Assembly (NCBI GenBank): GCA_027624555.1
Contig: JAQBWN010000007.1
Location: 1-32,472, forward strand
Direction of reading: 5' to 3'
Origin: a bacterium
GTDB lineage: Bacteria; Patescibacteriota; Andersenbacteria; UBA10190
DNA: 32,472 nucleotides
The notes under the pieces were generated by a model. That model searched no databases. It worked only from the letters and a program-made list of their open reading frames with translations, and was not told the DNA's origin. Each line of letters opens with the position of its first letter. Position 1 is the first letter of the stretch. Both the position numbers and the translations under genes were made by a program. This document shows positions 21,777 through 30,188 of this stretch, piece by piece.

Positions 21777-23319
21777 TAAAATCCGGGAGGGCTTCTGCGA
21801 GTTGCTCACGATACTGCAATGCTTCGGCGATATGCTTTGGTTCAATACTGGCCGATTCATTAATATCTGCAATTGTAAGGGCGACTTTGAGAATACGGTG
21901 TATTCCGCGAGAAGACAGGCGGAACTTTTCTTGTGCACGTACAAGCAGCGCCCTGCTCTCGTCTTTGAGCGCAGCAAATTCTAATAATTCCTTTGGTTTT
22001 AGCTCTGCATTTGTTTTTCCTTGCCTCGCCCATTGTTTTTGACGGCTCGTAAAAACAATTTGAGCATATTCCTTTGAAGAACTTCCTGAACGCTCCGTAG
22101 ATAACAGTTCTTCTGCGGGCACATCTCCCACTAAAACGTGCAAATCAAATCTATCGAGCATGGGTCCGGATATTCTTCGCTGATATCGAATAATATCTGC
22201 AGCCGAACAAGTACAGGATTTGCGCTTACTTCCTATAAACCCGCACGGACATGGGTTCATAGCCCCCACAATCATTGCTCTCGCCGGAAACCGCACGGTG
22301 TGCGCTGCGCGCGACACGGTAACCATGCCATCCTCTATAGGTGCGCGAAGTTGCTCTAATACGGTTCTTGGAAACTCCGGGAGTTCGTCAAGAAACAAAA
22401 CCCCGTGATGAGCCAACGTTATTTCCCCTGGCTTAGGGATAGTTCCTCCACCTACAAGAGCCGCGCTGGATGCCCCATGATGCGGGCTGCGAAATGGACG
22501 AGTATGCTTCAGCCCTTCATCTGCTGCCAAAAGCCCCGCGATAGAATAGATTGAAGTCACCACTAGAGCCTCTTCTCTTGTTAGTGAAGGCAATATTCCA
22601 TTCATTGCCCGTGCAAGCAATGTTTTACCCGTGCCCGGTGGACCAACCAGAAGACCGTTATGCCCGCCCGCAGCGCAAATAACGAGCGCTCGCTTTGCGT
22701 GCTCTTGACCACGAATTTCATTCATATCTATTTCAGGAGCAGTAAAACTACTTTCGAATTTTTGTTCTGCATAGGTACCAGGAAGAGAAGAAATAGCTTT
22801 ATGCTCAGAAAATAGCGTGATAAGTTGCGTAAGGCTCTCTACCGGGTATATTTCTATTTTATCAGCAAGGGGCGCTGCTTCTTTTGTGTTACCCGCAGGC
22901 AAGTATAAATGCTTTATTCCGTTTCGAACAGCAGAAAGTACGATTGGTAATACTCCTTTCACAGGACGAATACTGCCATCTAGCGCTAACTCCCCAATAA
23001 ACCAAGATGAGTTCAATATTTCTTCGTCTATATGAATTTGTCCGCTGGCGCACAAAAAACCAATTGTAATAGGAAGGTCATATAAAGAACCTTCTTTTTT
23101 CAAACTCGCGGGGGCGAGCGAAACTATCGTTTTTCTTCGCGGAGGAGTAAACCCAGAATTTGTAAGCGCGGCTGTCATACGCTCTCTTGATTCTTGGATA
23201 GCTTTGTCCGTTAACCCAACGAGCGTAAAGCTTGGTAACCCTTGGAGGACATCAACTTCTACGTCGACAGGAAGTGCATCAATACCATATACAGCTGCGG
23301 ATCTAATATGTGCGGGCAT
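21772..23319 (-). CDS. comM: YifB/ComM family Mg-chelatase-like AAA+ ATPase
   Basis: 515 aa, normal length. An N-terminal Lon-protease-like S5 fold domain (1-~170) precedes the AAA+ domain: Walker A GPPGTGKTLLARAM (~223), Walker B LFLDELPEF, a sensor region with NPCPCG, and a C-terminal Mg-chelatase-related domain with LSSRGIHRILKVALTIAD. ComM is a hexameric helicase that promotes branch migration during natural transformation; the family is also called YifB. In a CPR-like genome this fits DNA uptake, but no pilus or com genes are present here. The ATG overlaps the stop of the LspA-like gene by one base (TAATG), so translation is probably coupled. Confidence 0.93.
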   Translation of the reverse strand: MPAHIRSAAVYGIDALPVDVEVDVLQGLPSFTLVGLTDKAIQESRERMTAALTNSGFTPPRRKTIVSLAPASLKKEGSLYDLPITIGFLCASGQIHIDEEILNSSWFIGELALDGSIRPVKGVLPIVLSAVRNGIKHLYLPAGNTKEAAPLADKIEIYPVESLTQLITLFSEHKAISSLPGTYAEQKFESSFTAPEIDMNEIRGQEHAKRALVICAAGGHNGLLVGPPGTGKTLLARAMNGILPSLTREEALVVTSIYSIAGLLAADEGLKHTRPFRSPHHGASSAALVGGGTIPKPGEITLAHHGVLFLDELPEFPRTVLEQLRAPIEDGMVTVSRAAHTVRFPARAMIVGAMNPCPCGFIGSKRKSCTCSAADIIRYQRRISGPMLDRFDLHVLVGDVPAEELLSTERSGSSSKEYAQIVFTSRQKQWARQGKTNAELKPKELLEFAALKDESRALLVRAQEKFRLSSRGIHRILKVALTIADINESASIEPKHIAEALQYREQLAEALPDFI

Positions 23320-23567
23320 TATCGCCTAGTGTACACCCATATTGCCCAAATTGTACTAAGGACTATGCCAATGTCTGCTACGTTAAACATTAAAGACCCT
23401 ATAACAAACGGATCTCGCACATACCCTAGTCGCAACAGGTCTATATAATTGCTCATGCCAAATAAAATAATAAAAAAAAGAGGAACAATAAGGTATATGT
23501 CCCCTTTTTTTCTTAAAATACAGCCAACTAGAAGTATGAATGCCAGAACTGGCGGTATCAGCTCCAT
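23319..23567 (-). CDS. Half-size LspA-like (signal peptidase II-like) membrane protein
   Basis: 82 aa with three hydrophobic segments (about 4-18, 24-40 and 57-80). It matches the C-terminal half of lipoprotein signal peptidase II. SNYIDLLRLGYVRD (39-52) corresponds to the 'GN.iDR...G.V.DF' block with the first catalytic Asp (Asp43). FNVADIGIVLS (61-71) corresponds to 'FN.AD..I..G' with the second (Asp65). LspA is usually about 150-170 aa with four helices and an extracytoplasmic beta cradle; here the first helix and the cradle are missing, and Arg follows neither Asp as usual. Both catalytic aspartates remain, so activity, perhaps as a multimer, is conceivable. It is coupled to yifB by a 1-bp overlap and follows the DksA-like gene by 3 bp. 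Confidence 0.65.
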   Translation of the reverse strand: MELIPPVLAFILLVGCILRKKGDIYLIVPLFFIILFGMSNYIDLLRLGYVRDPFVIGSLMFNVADIGIVLSTIWAIWVYTRR

Positions 23568-23570
23568 CTG

Positions 23571-23879
23571 CTACGAAATAACAGTGGTAGCTGCGGGGTT
23601 AGCTCGGAGACGCCCTTCTGGTATAAGAATTCCGTCTTCAGTGATCCCGTATGTTTGTTTCTTTATTTTTTCTAACGCTAAGTCAATTTCTGTTATTCTC
23701 TCTGTTACTGCTGTGTTTGTAGCCTTGAGTGCCGCATAATCTGCCACTTCCGTTGCATTCTCTTCTTCGCTTCTCCCATAATCGGGAAAACCCGAACTTT
23801 CAACTGCCTCACCTAATAACGTTCTCTTCTCTTCTAAAAGGCGTTCTTTCATTTCATTAATAAAGTCTTGTGTGTGCAT
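23571..23879 (-). CDS. DksA/TraR-like protein without zinc-finger cysteines
   Basis: 102 aa. Two long helices with ENATEVADYAALK (40-52), resembling the acidic coiled-coil tip of DksA, are followed by LEKIKKQTYG and GILIPEGRLRANPAA (83-97), which correspond to the C4 zinc-finger region 'YG.C..CG..I...RL.A.P.A..C'. All four Cys are lost and the protein has none. DksA and TraR bind the RNA polymerase secondary channel to adjust promoter activity, often with ppGpp. Zinc-free variants are known in some bacteria, so function may persist. It starts the dksA-like/lspA-like/yifB/kinase operon and lies directly behind the structured RNA region, whose promoter may also drive it. Confidence 0.75.
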   Translation of the reverse strand: MHTQDFINEMKERLLEEKRTLLGEAVESSGFPDYGRSEEENATEVADYAALKATNTAVTERITEIDLALEKIKKQTYGITEDGILIPEGRLRANPAATTVIS

Positions 23880-23886
23880 AGTTATA

Positions 23887-24458
23887 TAAAAATTAGTGGA
23901 GCCGACAGTCCGGCATAAAAAATAAATTCTTGCCTCTGTCGGCTTCCGAGCTCGCGTTCACAGCCGTGTGAGGCAGATTGCTACTGATACCCTACTATAT
24001 CATCATTATCAGCAATAACCTGCCCCACATAGCATTTTGTCAAACGAGAGCTATGTGCATCGTCCTTTTGTCTGCTCAAAAGAATGGTCCCCTACCATAA
24101 TTGCGGTTCCTGATACATGTACTCGCATAAATGCGAAGTGCATAGGCGTACCTATCACCGCGATAATGTTCAAAAGAGCTAACCTTGTTTGATTTTTTTA
24201 TGTTTGATATGTGTGGCCCAGGCAGATGGGCTCGTCCTTATAGTGGGGGTGTACTATCCTTGTAAGGAAGCACGGGTAGAGAACATACTTCAGGCATCTT
24301 CGCTAACCGCGCTCCCCTTACTCTAAGGATCTTGATGTATTTAGTTGTAAATGTGCTTCTCTTTTATGTGGTTCTGAATGCTGTACGCGAGAGCATCTCA
24401 TCAGAACCATTTATTTGTTTTGCTTGTTTGTTTTGTTTGCGCCCCGTTTATGAGCGAT
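23887..24458 (-). ncRNA. Unidentified structured RNA or very long structured leader
   Basis: About 570 bp without a credible protein, packed with stems (arm positions given). 23901-23908/23936-23943 (8 bp) encloses an inner CGGCA/TGCC stem. 23958-23962/23967-23971 is 5 bp. 23972-23989/24007-24024 is a long helix of about 15 pairs with a bulge and an internal loop. 24026-24033/24050-24057 is 8 bp. 24065-24070/24077-24082, 24084-24088/24094-24098, 24124-24127/24132-24135, 24142-24146/24151-24155, 24216-24220/24227-24231 and 24369-24377/24401-24409 are further stems. A good minus-strand promoter (24465-24493) faces it, and the last stem is followed by TTTTT (23888-23892), like a terminator just before the DksA-like gene. 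I looked for tmRNA, RNase P and SRP signatures and found none. The strand is inferred from the promoter and T-run. Confidence 0.6.
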
Positions 24459-24464
24459 GTTTCA

Positions 24465-24493
24465 ATTGTAGCAGATATTTTGCCCTCGGTAAA
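24465..24493 (-). promoter_or_regulatory. Promoter of the structured RNA
   Basis: On the minus strand TTTACC (24488-24493), exactly 17 bp and TACAAT (24465-24470) with an extended TGC form a convincing promoter. Transcription would start near 24458. No protein start follows for almost 580 bp. Confidence 0.7.
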
Positions 24494-24601
24494 GAGTGTA
24501 AAGGCACTTTTTTGAACATATTTCGTATACATCTGTTTTGTAAGTCTTTTTTCACCAAAATATCAATGTATCGCAAGAACTTAATCAAAACCCACTATGT
24601 C

Positions 24602-24622
24602 ATGCCGGGCTTGACCCGGCAT
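24602..24622. repeat. ATGCCGGG hairpin element downstream of the 24637 gene
   Basis: ATGCCGGG (24602-24609) and CCCGGCAT (24615-24622) form a perfect 8-bp stem with loop CTTGA. It is 15 bp beyond the stop codon of the minus-strand gene. I recall very similar palindromes scattered in many bacterial genomes. There is no adjacent T-run; a GGGTTTTG lies about 15 bp on. Confidence 0.6.
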
Positions 24623-24636
24623 CCACGGATGACAAC

Positions 24637-25869
24637 TTATTTTTTTGTTTTTAAGTCTGCCCAAACGTCTAGCACGTCATCAACCAAAGAATATTCAACT
24701 TTATCAAACTGCGAGCCAAGACCAATTGCGTTCAATACCCCACCTTGAATAACCCCGCTTTCCAAACCCTTGGAATCTGCAAGAAGCGACACAAGTTGAT
24801 TCCCTATATAATCCTCGTTTGATACTACGAGAACTTCATCCTTCCCGCATAAGAATAAACCCTCGTCATACTCCTCACTTTGCAAACAGTTAGTGCCAGT
24901 GCTCTTCGTAAGAGAAAAATGAGCATTAGACTTACCTGGTATAAACTCATATCCAATTGATTTATCCGGAAGTGCAAAAGCTTTTTTTTGAGGATGCCTT
25001 ATGCCCTGCTCCTCGTCCATCCACGACCGTACGAGAGTTGCTGTTGTATCATCTTTTGCTAACACACCCACAGCAACTGAACTTTCCTTAATAGAGAGAA
25101 TAACTGCCTCATTATTAGATAGTAATCCTTGTAATATTCGGGGATGAGTTTTCGTAAAATGCATAAGTTCAGAGAGCCTACTCTCAACGGCGACAAGAAA
25201 TCCACTTGGGATTGCCGGGAATATATTTCTGCGCAACGTAATGAATGTTATTTCAGGTTGCATACCGTTTAGTTGCAAGCGCTTTGCATAACTTCCTACA
25301 AATTCTGAGGAATTCATATGAACAACAGCATGCAATGAGCCCCTATTTTCCTCTATGTAAAGAGCACTTAAACCATTATTTTTATTACCATTCTCTTGCA
25401 GCACAAATTGCACGTGCGCAGGCAAGCCACCTTTAAATACTGAGACAAGCGTTTTACCCATGGCCACAAAAGGATTATTACTATTTACCTCTCCTCCCTT
25501 CTCTGCAAGTAATATCCAACCTATGCGACGCACAGTATAAGACTGCGCTCTCAACTCCTGCCCTAACGAAAACTGGTGGATGATTTTTGGAATACCTGCA
25601 ATGTATTCTGCTTGACCGTCTTTCCTATACATAAAACGATTGAAGTTTTCCACCCCATCAGGAAGCATGTTTGCATAATCTTCATGGATTTTCTTTATAC
25701 CTAAGCTGGATTCCACGAAACTATTCTTGTATCCAACACTGTATTGTCCTGAGTTTTCCGGCAGTAATGCGCGAAGAAACCAAAGTGAGTACGAAAAACT
25801 TACAAAAACTGCGCACAACAAAATCCCTGTACACGCTGTACTTAGCGACCAAAATGACACTTTCTTCAT
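24637..25869 (-). CDS. Membrane-anchored unknown protein, DUF3352-like
   Basis: 410 aa. An N-terminal membrane anchor (about 8-33, WSLSTACTGILLCAVFVSF) is followed by a large extracytoplasmic part with few Cys. Sequence such as DEVLVVSNEDYIGNQLVSLLAD (starting near 355) recalls the DUF3352 pattern in which repeated half-domains end with 'D.+LVVS.......+L'. The family's function is unknown. The protein is the downstream partner of a longer protein of the same type (17 bp apart), so both are likely co-expressed and may form an envelope complex. The similarity of the two suggests old duplication, but identity is low. No protease, wall-binding or transport motif is visible. Confidence 0.55.
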   Translation of the reverse strand: MKKVSFWSLSTACTGILLCAVFVSFSYSLWFLRALLPENSGQYSVGYKNSFVESSLGIKKIHEDYANMLPDGVENFNRFMYRKDGQAEYIAGIPKIIHQFSLGQELRAQSYTVRRIGWILLAEKGGEVNSNNPFVAMGKTLVSVFKGGLPAHVQFVLQENGNKNNGLSALYIEENRGSLHAVVHMNSSEFVGSYAKRLQLNGMQPEITFITLRRNIFPAIPSGFLVAVESRLSELMHFTKTHPRILQGLLSNNEAVILSIKESSVAVGVLAKDDTTATLVRSWMDEEQGIRHPQKKAFALPDKSIGYEFIPGKSNAHFSLTKSTGTNCLQSEEYDEGLFLCGKDEVLVVSNEDYIGNQLVSLLADSKGLESGVIQGGVLNAIGLGSQFDKVEYSLVDDVLDVWADLKTKK

Positions 25870-25886
25870 AATAGCCGCTAGAATCG

Positions 25887-27485
25887 CTACTTAGTTGAAA
25901 GTACGACCTGTATTTCGGTTCCCGTACTTGTTCTTCCCGAGGAAGCAATAACAGGGATTTGGCTCAGAGTATTTGCAACAGGCAATATGCTCATCATTGC
26001 TGGATCGGTAAGCGACCCCACGACAAACAATCTGTCTTTGATAATTTCAGCAGCTTTTTCGCTTAAGCTTTTCCATGGTTCATCCACAGAAAACCCTTTG
26101 TTGGTAGCAAGCGATGTATCCAGCAGTGTATTCATGCCTTCAAGTGAGGATGATATAAGTAAAAAATTATCACCGACAGCATAATCTATTGTTTGTGTTT
26201 GCCCTATCAGATTTATGTACCTCAGAGGGATTTTTTCATATTCCCCATCATTAAATGCAACCTGAATTCCAAGCATTTTCCCTATAATAAGAGGTATTAG
26301 CGCTGGCAAGGATTGCTCAATAATCGGTTCACCTGTTTTTATTTTTTGTTTCAAGGAGCTTGGGATCGCAATAATAAGGCCCGTGTCAGGTACACCATCA
26401 GAACCCTTTCGCTCAAATATGGCATATGGCGTTGTAAATAGTGCAATAAATTGCCTCACCGCAGGCTGTGCAAGCACCGTAGTGTCGAATTGTGGAGAAT
26501 CCTCCGCCAATAGGCTACTATCCTCCGCAAAGTTGAACCCGACTCTACCAAACGTGATATCGCTTGGTATCAACGTCATTAATTCAGCAGTACCCTCTAC
26601 AACACCCTCTCCTGGCGGTTCCCCTGCAATGAGTGCAGACGCGCGAATTGTATTATCGTTTGTAGGTCCCGTAACATGAAATACCAGTGCGTCCATATGA
26701 GAAAGACCCAAAGCCACTGCGACAGGTGAATTGAATTGCTGAGAAACAAATTTTGCATTCAAAGCATATCGAATCATGTAACTCGCGCTATCAGTAGAAG
26801 CAAGAAGAGAACTGTTTTCATCAATGCTACCCTCAGCAATCGCGACTGTATACTCATCTACCTTATCTGCATGTACAACATACCAATTTCCATTTTCTAG
26901 TACCTGTTCTTCGCTATACTGAGCTACGTACTCTTTTGCTCCTTCAGTCTTTTCTATAAGCAAATATGGGCTCTTACCGCCAGGTATAAGCAAATAATAC
27001 ACCCCAGAAATATCTGGAATTTGCAGGAGGCTCGTTGGGTCACCGCTCGTAGCGCTACCCTCAGACGTATTGCCCGCTTCGCTCCACATCTGCCGTATAC
27101 TATTTCTATCTTCTTCTGAATTAATTTTATAGTGGATGAGCGCAAGTGCCTCCCTTGGAATTAATTGAAAAAAAGACACTTGTTTATTTGTACTGTCTTT
27201 GAATACTTGTATGCCATCCCATTTCATATACCCGTAGAATGCACCGCCAGCGATAACGCAAAAAAGAACAAGATATCCAACGCCAATTGCAATATTCCTA
27301 TTTTTTTTAGGTGGCGTTGTTATTGTTTCACTATGAGCTATCGGTTTTTTTGTAGGCAAGGTAAATACCGGCGCCTGAGGCTTTGTATTTTCTTGCTTCG
27401 TAGTAGGAGAAGGTTCCACTTTTGAACTAAAGTCCACACCAGCAATATCATCTTTCATTGTTCGAATCAATAACTGATTTTCCAT
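25887..27485 (-). CDS. Membrane-anchored DUF3352-like protein with proline-rich cytoplasmic tail
   Basis: 532 aa. Residues 1-62 form a Pro/Thr/Lys-rich cytoplasmic segment, 64-90 one membrane helix (AIGVGYLVLFCVIAGGAFYGY), and the rest an extracytoplasmic domain with repeating beta-strand motifs: SFFQLIPREALALIHY near 105, DNFLLISSSLEGMNTLLDTS near 455, and similar units between. This layout and the 'P....A.+...' and 'LLISSS.E....LLD' motifs match DUF3352-type proteins, which have no known function. It lies 40 bp after pnp and 17 bp before its smaller partner on the same strand. It has no signal-peptidase site, so the protein should stay membrane-anchored. Confidence 0.6.
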   Translation of the reverse strand: MENQLLIRTMKDDIAGVDFSSKVEPSPTTKQENTKPQAPVFTLPTKKPIAHSETITTPPKKNRNIAIGVGYLVLFCVIAGGAFYGYMKWDGIQVFKDSTNKQVSFFQLIPREALALIHYKINSEEDRNSIRQMWSEAGNTSEGSATSGDPTSLLQIPDISGVYYLLIPGGKSPYLLIEKTEGAKEYVAQYSEEQVLENGNWYVVHADKVDEYTVAIAEGSIDENSSLLASTDSASYMIRYALNAKFVSQQFNSPVAVALGLSHMDALVFHVTGPTNDNTIRASALIAGEPPGEGVVEGTAELMTLIPSDITFGRVGFNFAEDSSLLAEDSPQFDTTVLAQPAVRQFIALFTTPYAIFERKGSDGVPDTGLIIAIPSSLKQKIKTGEPIIEQSLPALIPLIIGKMLGIQVAFNDGEYEKIPLRYINLIGQTQTIDYAVGDNFLLISSSLEGMNTLLDTSLATNKGFSVDEPWKSLSEKAAEIIKDRLFVVGSLTDPAMMSILPVANTLSQIPVIASSGRTSTGTEIQVVLSTK

Positions 27486-27524
27486 CGCTTGTTATTATAA
27501 CAAACAACTACGAATCAGAACAAT

Positions 27525-29624
27525 TTAACGAGTAGCTTTATGTGAAAGACTTATGCGACCATTTGCATCAATTTCAGTAACCACTACAGAAATGATATCC
27601 CCTACTTTCACAACATCTTCTATTTTATTTACTCGTTCATCCCTAAACTGCGAAATATGTACGAGTCCGTCTATGTTTGGAAGTAATGAAACGAATGCTC
27701 CAAAATCAAGTATCTTTACAACTTTGCCTTCAAATCGTTCCCCAACTTTAACCTCACGAGACATGCTCAGTACCCACTGCTTAGCTTTTTCCATAGCTTC
27801 GGCATCGTTTGAAGTAATAGCAACAAGTCCGTCATCATCGATAGAAATATCTACGCCAGTCTCAGCAATAATTTCATTTATATTTTTACCCTTAGGACCA
27901 ATGAGTGCTCCTATCTTTTCCACAGAAATCCTCATAATGTGAATCCTTGGTGCATATTTTGATAATTCAGGCCTTGGGGCTGCCAAAACTTCTTCCATTT
28001 TCCCTAAAATATGGAGACGGGCTGTTTTTGCTTGGAGGAGTGCTTCTGAAAGTACCTCCCTCGTTAAACCAGTTACCTTAATATCCATTTGTAGTGCCGT
28101 AATACCATCCCTAGTACCTGCCACTTTGAAGTCCATATCACCCTTTTCATCCTCCATGCCTGCAATATCTGTAAGAACTCGGTATGTACCCGTACCATCT
28201 GACATCAAGCCCATTGCAATTCCCGCAACGGCTTTTTTAATGGGTACCCCCGCATCCATAAGTGCCAAAGAAGACCCGCAAACTGATGCCATAGATGAAG
28301 ACCCGTGACTTTCCAGTACCTCAGAGACAAGCATCATCGTATATGGCCACGTTTCTTTATCAGGTAACACGGCAAGCAATGCGCGTTCTGCTAATGCTCC
28401 GTGCCCTATTTCGCGCCTTCCAGGACCCCTATTTGGTCGAATTTCTCCAACAGAAAACGCAGGGAAGTTGTAGTAATGGATATATCGCTTCTTCTCTTCT
28501 TTTTGCATGGTGTCCATAATCAGCTCATCGTCTGGACCTCCAAGTGTGAGAACGGTTAATACTTGAGTATCGCCCCGCTGAAACAACCCAGTGCCATGCG
28601 TACGAGGCAAAATTCCTGCTTGTACCGATATAGAGCGAATTTCATCCAGTGCCCTACCATCGCTTCGGCTTGATTCCTCAAGCACTCGCAGGCGCGCAAC
28701 CTTGCCGTGCAATTCGTGAATTATATTACGGACTTTCTTTTCGGGAATTTCAACTTTTTCTTCATCAGACATACTGCCCAGTACGTGAGCTACAGCGTCT
28801 TTTTCTGCCTGACCTATGTCGCCCTTATTTTTTGATACTTGTAGTTTGTCTCTTAACAAAGAGCCGACAAGCTTTTCAACTTTTTCAGTGTGAGAATCAT
28901 TATGTTGAGCAAATATAGCTTCTCGTTTTGTTTTACCAACCTTGGTTTGTAACTCTTCCAAGAGCCCGACAACGCGTGCAATGCTTTTTTGCCCTGCATC
29001 AATCGCATCAAGCATGGCGTGTTCAGTAACTTCAAATGCACCGGACTCTATCATCGCAACATCGGTTGCAGTGCCGGCAAGGAGCAAATCGAGCTTGCTT
29101 TCGGCACGTTCTGTTACGGTAGGATTTACTATATACGCATCGTTCACTAATCCCACTCGCGCGGCGCCAAGCTTCCCCTCCCATGGAATATCGCTAATCA
29201 TCAACGCTCCGCATGCAGCAATCATCGCTAATACGTCAGAATCATTTTCACCATCGTACGAAAGCACTGTCAGAACAAGCTGAACATCGTTAATCATTCC
29301 GTGAGGAAACAACGGGCGGACTGAGCGATCAATGAGCCGTGCGGTTAAAATTGCATCGTCATTTGGTCTGCCTTCTCGCTTCATGAATCGGCTTCCTTTT
29401 ATTTTTCCTGCCGCATAAAACTTCTCTTCATATTCTACTAGCAATGGAAGATAATCTGCGTCTGGCGACATCGGCTTGCCCATAGTGGCAGTACCCAAAA
29501 CGATAGTTTCGCCGCATTGGACCACAATTGCGCCTCCTGCCTGCTTTGCCAATTCACCTGTACTTATACGCACTTCTTTGCCTCCGATATCTCCCACTAC
29601 TTCAGTTTTGTTTATTTGTGACAT
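27525..29624 (-). CDS. pnp: Polyribonucleotide nucleotidyltransferase (PNPase)
   Basis: 699 aa, normal length. PNPase degrades RNA from the 3' end by phosphorolysis and can also add nucleotides. Domain order: first RNase PH-like domain (1-~225), helical linker, second RNase PH domain (~310-540) with conserved FQRGDTQVL and SDGTG, KH domain with GPKGKNI (~575), and S1 domain from about 620 (EGKVVKILDFGAFV). It works as a trimer in the cytoplasm. The gene lies in the classic rpsO-pnp order, but here an NYN-domain gene separates the two by 182 codons. The start has no strong Shine-Dalgarno; the 15-bp gap to the NYN gene suggests coupling. Confidence 0.97.
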   Translation of the reverse strand: MSQINKTEVVGDIGGKEVRISTGELAKQAGGAIVVQCGETIVLGTATMGKPMSPDADYLPLLVEYEEKFYAAGKIKGSRFMKREGRPNDDAILTARLIDRSVRPLFPHGMINDVQLVLTVLSYDGENDSDVLAMIAACGALMISDIPWEGKLGAARVGLVNDAYIVNPTVTERAESKLDLLLAGTATDVAMIESGAFEVTEHAMLDAIDAGQKSIARVVGLLEELQTKVGKTKREAIFAQHNDSHTEKVEKLVGSLLRDKLQVSKNKGDIGQAEKDAVAHVLGSMSDEEKVEIPEKKVRNIIHELHGKVARLRVLEESSRSDGRALDEIRSISVQAGILPRTHGTGLFQRGDTQVLTVLTLGGPDDELIMDTMQKEEKKRYIHYYNFPAFSVGEIRPNRGPGRREIGHGALAERALLAVLPDKETWPYTMMLVSEVLESHGSSSMASVCGSSLALMDAGVPIKKAVAGIAMGLMSDGTGTYRVLTDIAGMEDEKGDMDFKVAGTRDGITALQMDIKVTGLTREVLSEALLQAKTARLHILGKMEEVLAAPRPELSKYAPRIHIMRISVEKIGALIGPKGKNINEIIAETGVDISIDDDGLVAITSNDAEAMEKAKQWVLSMSREVKVGERFEGKVVKILDFGAFVSLLPNIDGLVHISQFRDERVNKIEDVVKVGDIISVVVTEIDANGRISLSHKATR

Positions 29625-29639
29625 ATATAAGCTCTTACG

Positions 29640-30188
29640 TTACGAAATAATCTTTACCTTCCGACGAGGAGGCTTTTTCACATCCTGTAGTAAAAACTGT
29701 TTAGGATTGCTTGATAAATCAAAAAAACTATCAGCGCTCTCTATTAAATTCTTTGAGGTACTTTCTCGAAAGCCTATCACCTCTACCCGAAGACCCTTTT
29801 CTTTTGCAAATTCTACCATAGGAACAAAGTCCCCATCACCGCACACAAGCACAGCAACATCGATTTTTGGCTCTAATCGGAGAATATCTGTTGCAATTCC
29901 TACGTCCCAATCACCTTTTTTTTGCCCTCCGATAAACGTTTGTAATGGCTTGGTCTTTACTTCAAAGCCTTGGCCGGAAAGGGCTTCGTGAAACTCACCT
30001 TCATGAGCTTCTTCTGTTGTAATTCCATATGCAATAGCTCGAACAAGCTGTCGGCCAGATACGGACTGCCCTAATACATTTTTAAAATTTACTTTTCTGC
30101 TATATAAAGCCCTCGCAGAATAGTACATGTTCTGTATATCTACAAAAACCCCAACGCGTTGCTGGGGGAACTGTCCGGGCGTGTTCAC
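29640..30188 (-). CDS. NYN domain (LabA/DUF88-like, PIN-fold) protein
   Basis: 182 aa. The NYN fold is a PIN-like ribonuclease domain. Acidic residues that would bind metal are present: Asp17 in VFVDIQN, Asp93/Asp95 in [13 protein letters not shown] with Asp101, and Asp118/Asp120 in CGDGDFVPM. The middle has [18 protein letters not shown] and a [10 protein letters not shown] strand, as in LabA-like NYN proteins. A role in RNA cleavage or surveillance is therefore likely, though LabA-type members have not all been shown to be nucleases. It overlaps rpsO by 4 bp (ATGA) and precedes pnp by 15 bp, so it sits between two genes that are normally adjacent in bacteria. Confidence 0.88.
   Translation of the reverse strand: MNTPGQFPQQRVGVFVDIQNMYYSARALYSRKVNFKNVLGQSVSGRQLVRAIAYGITTEEAHEGEFHEALSGQGFEVKTKPLQTFIGGQKKGDWDVGIATDILRLEPKIDVAVLVCGDGDFVPMVEFAKEKGLRVEVIGFRESTSKNLIESADSFFDLSSNPKQFLLQDVKKPPRRKVKIIS

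Noticed and set aside
23887-24458. Identification of the structured region as tmRNA, RNase P RNA or SRP RNA
   Set aside because: No GTTCGA-type T-arm or tag ending typical of tmRNA, no conserved GAGGAAAGTCC-like or ACAGAA core of RNase P, and no GGAAGCAG-type SRP tip could be found on either strand.
24332-24748. A 138-codon + strand open frame after the structured RNA
   Set aside because: It runs through the hairpin at 24369-24409, the minus-strand promoter, the ATGCCGGG palindrome and the 3' end of the 24637 gene; composition is not protein-like.
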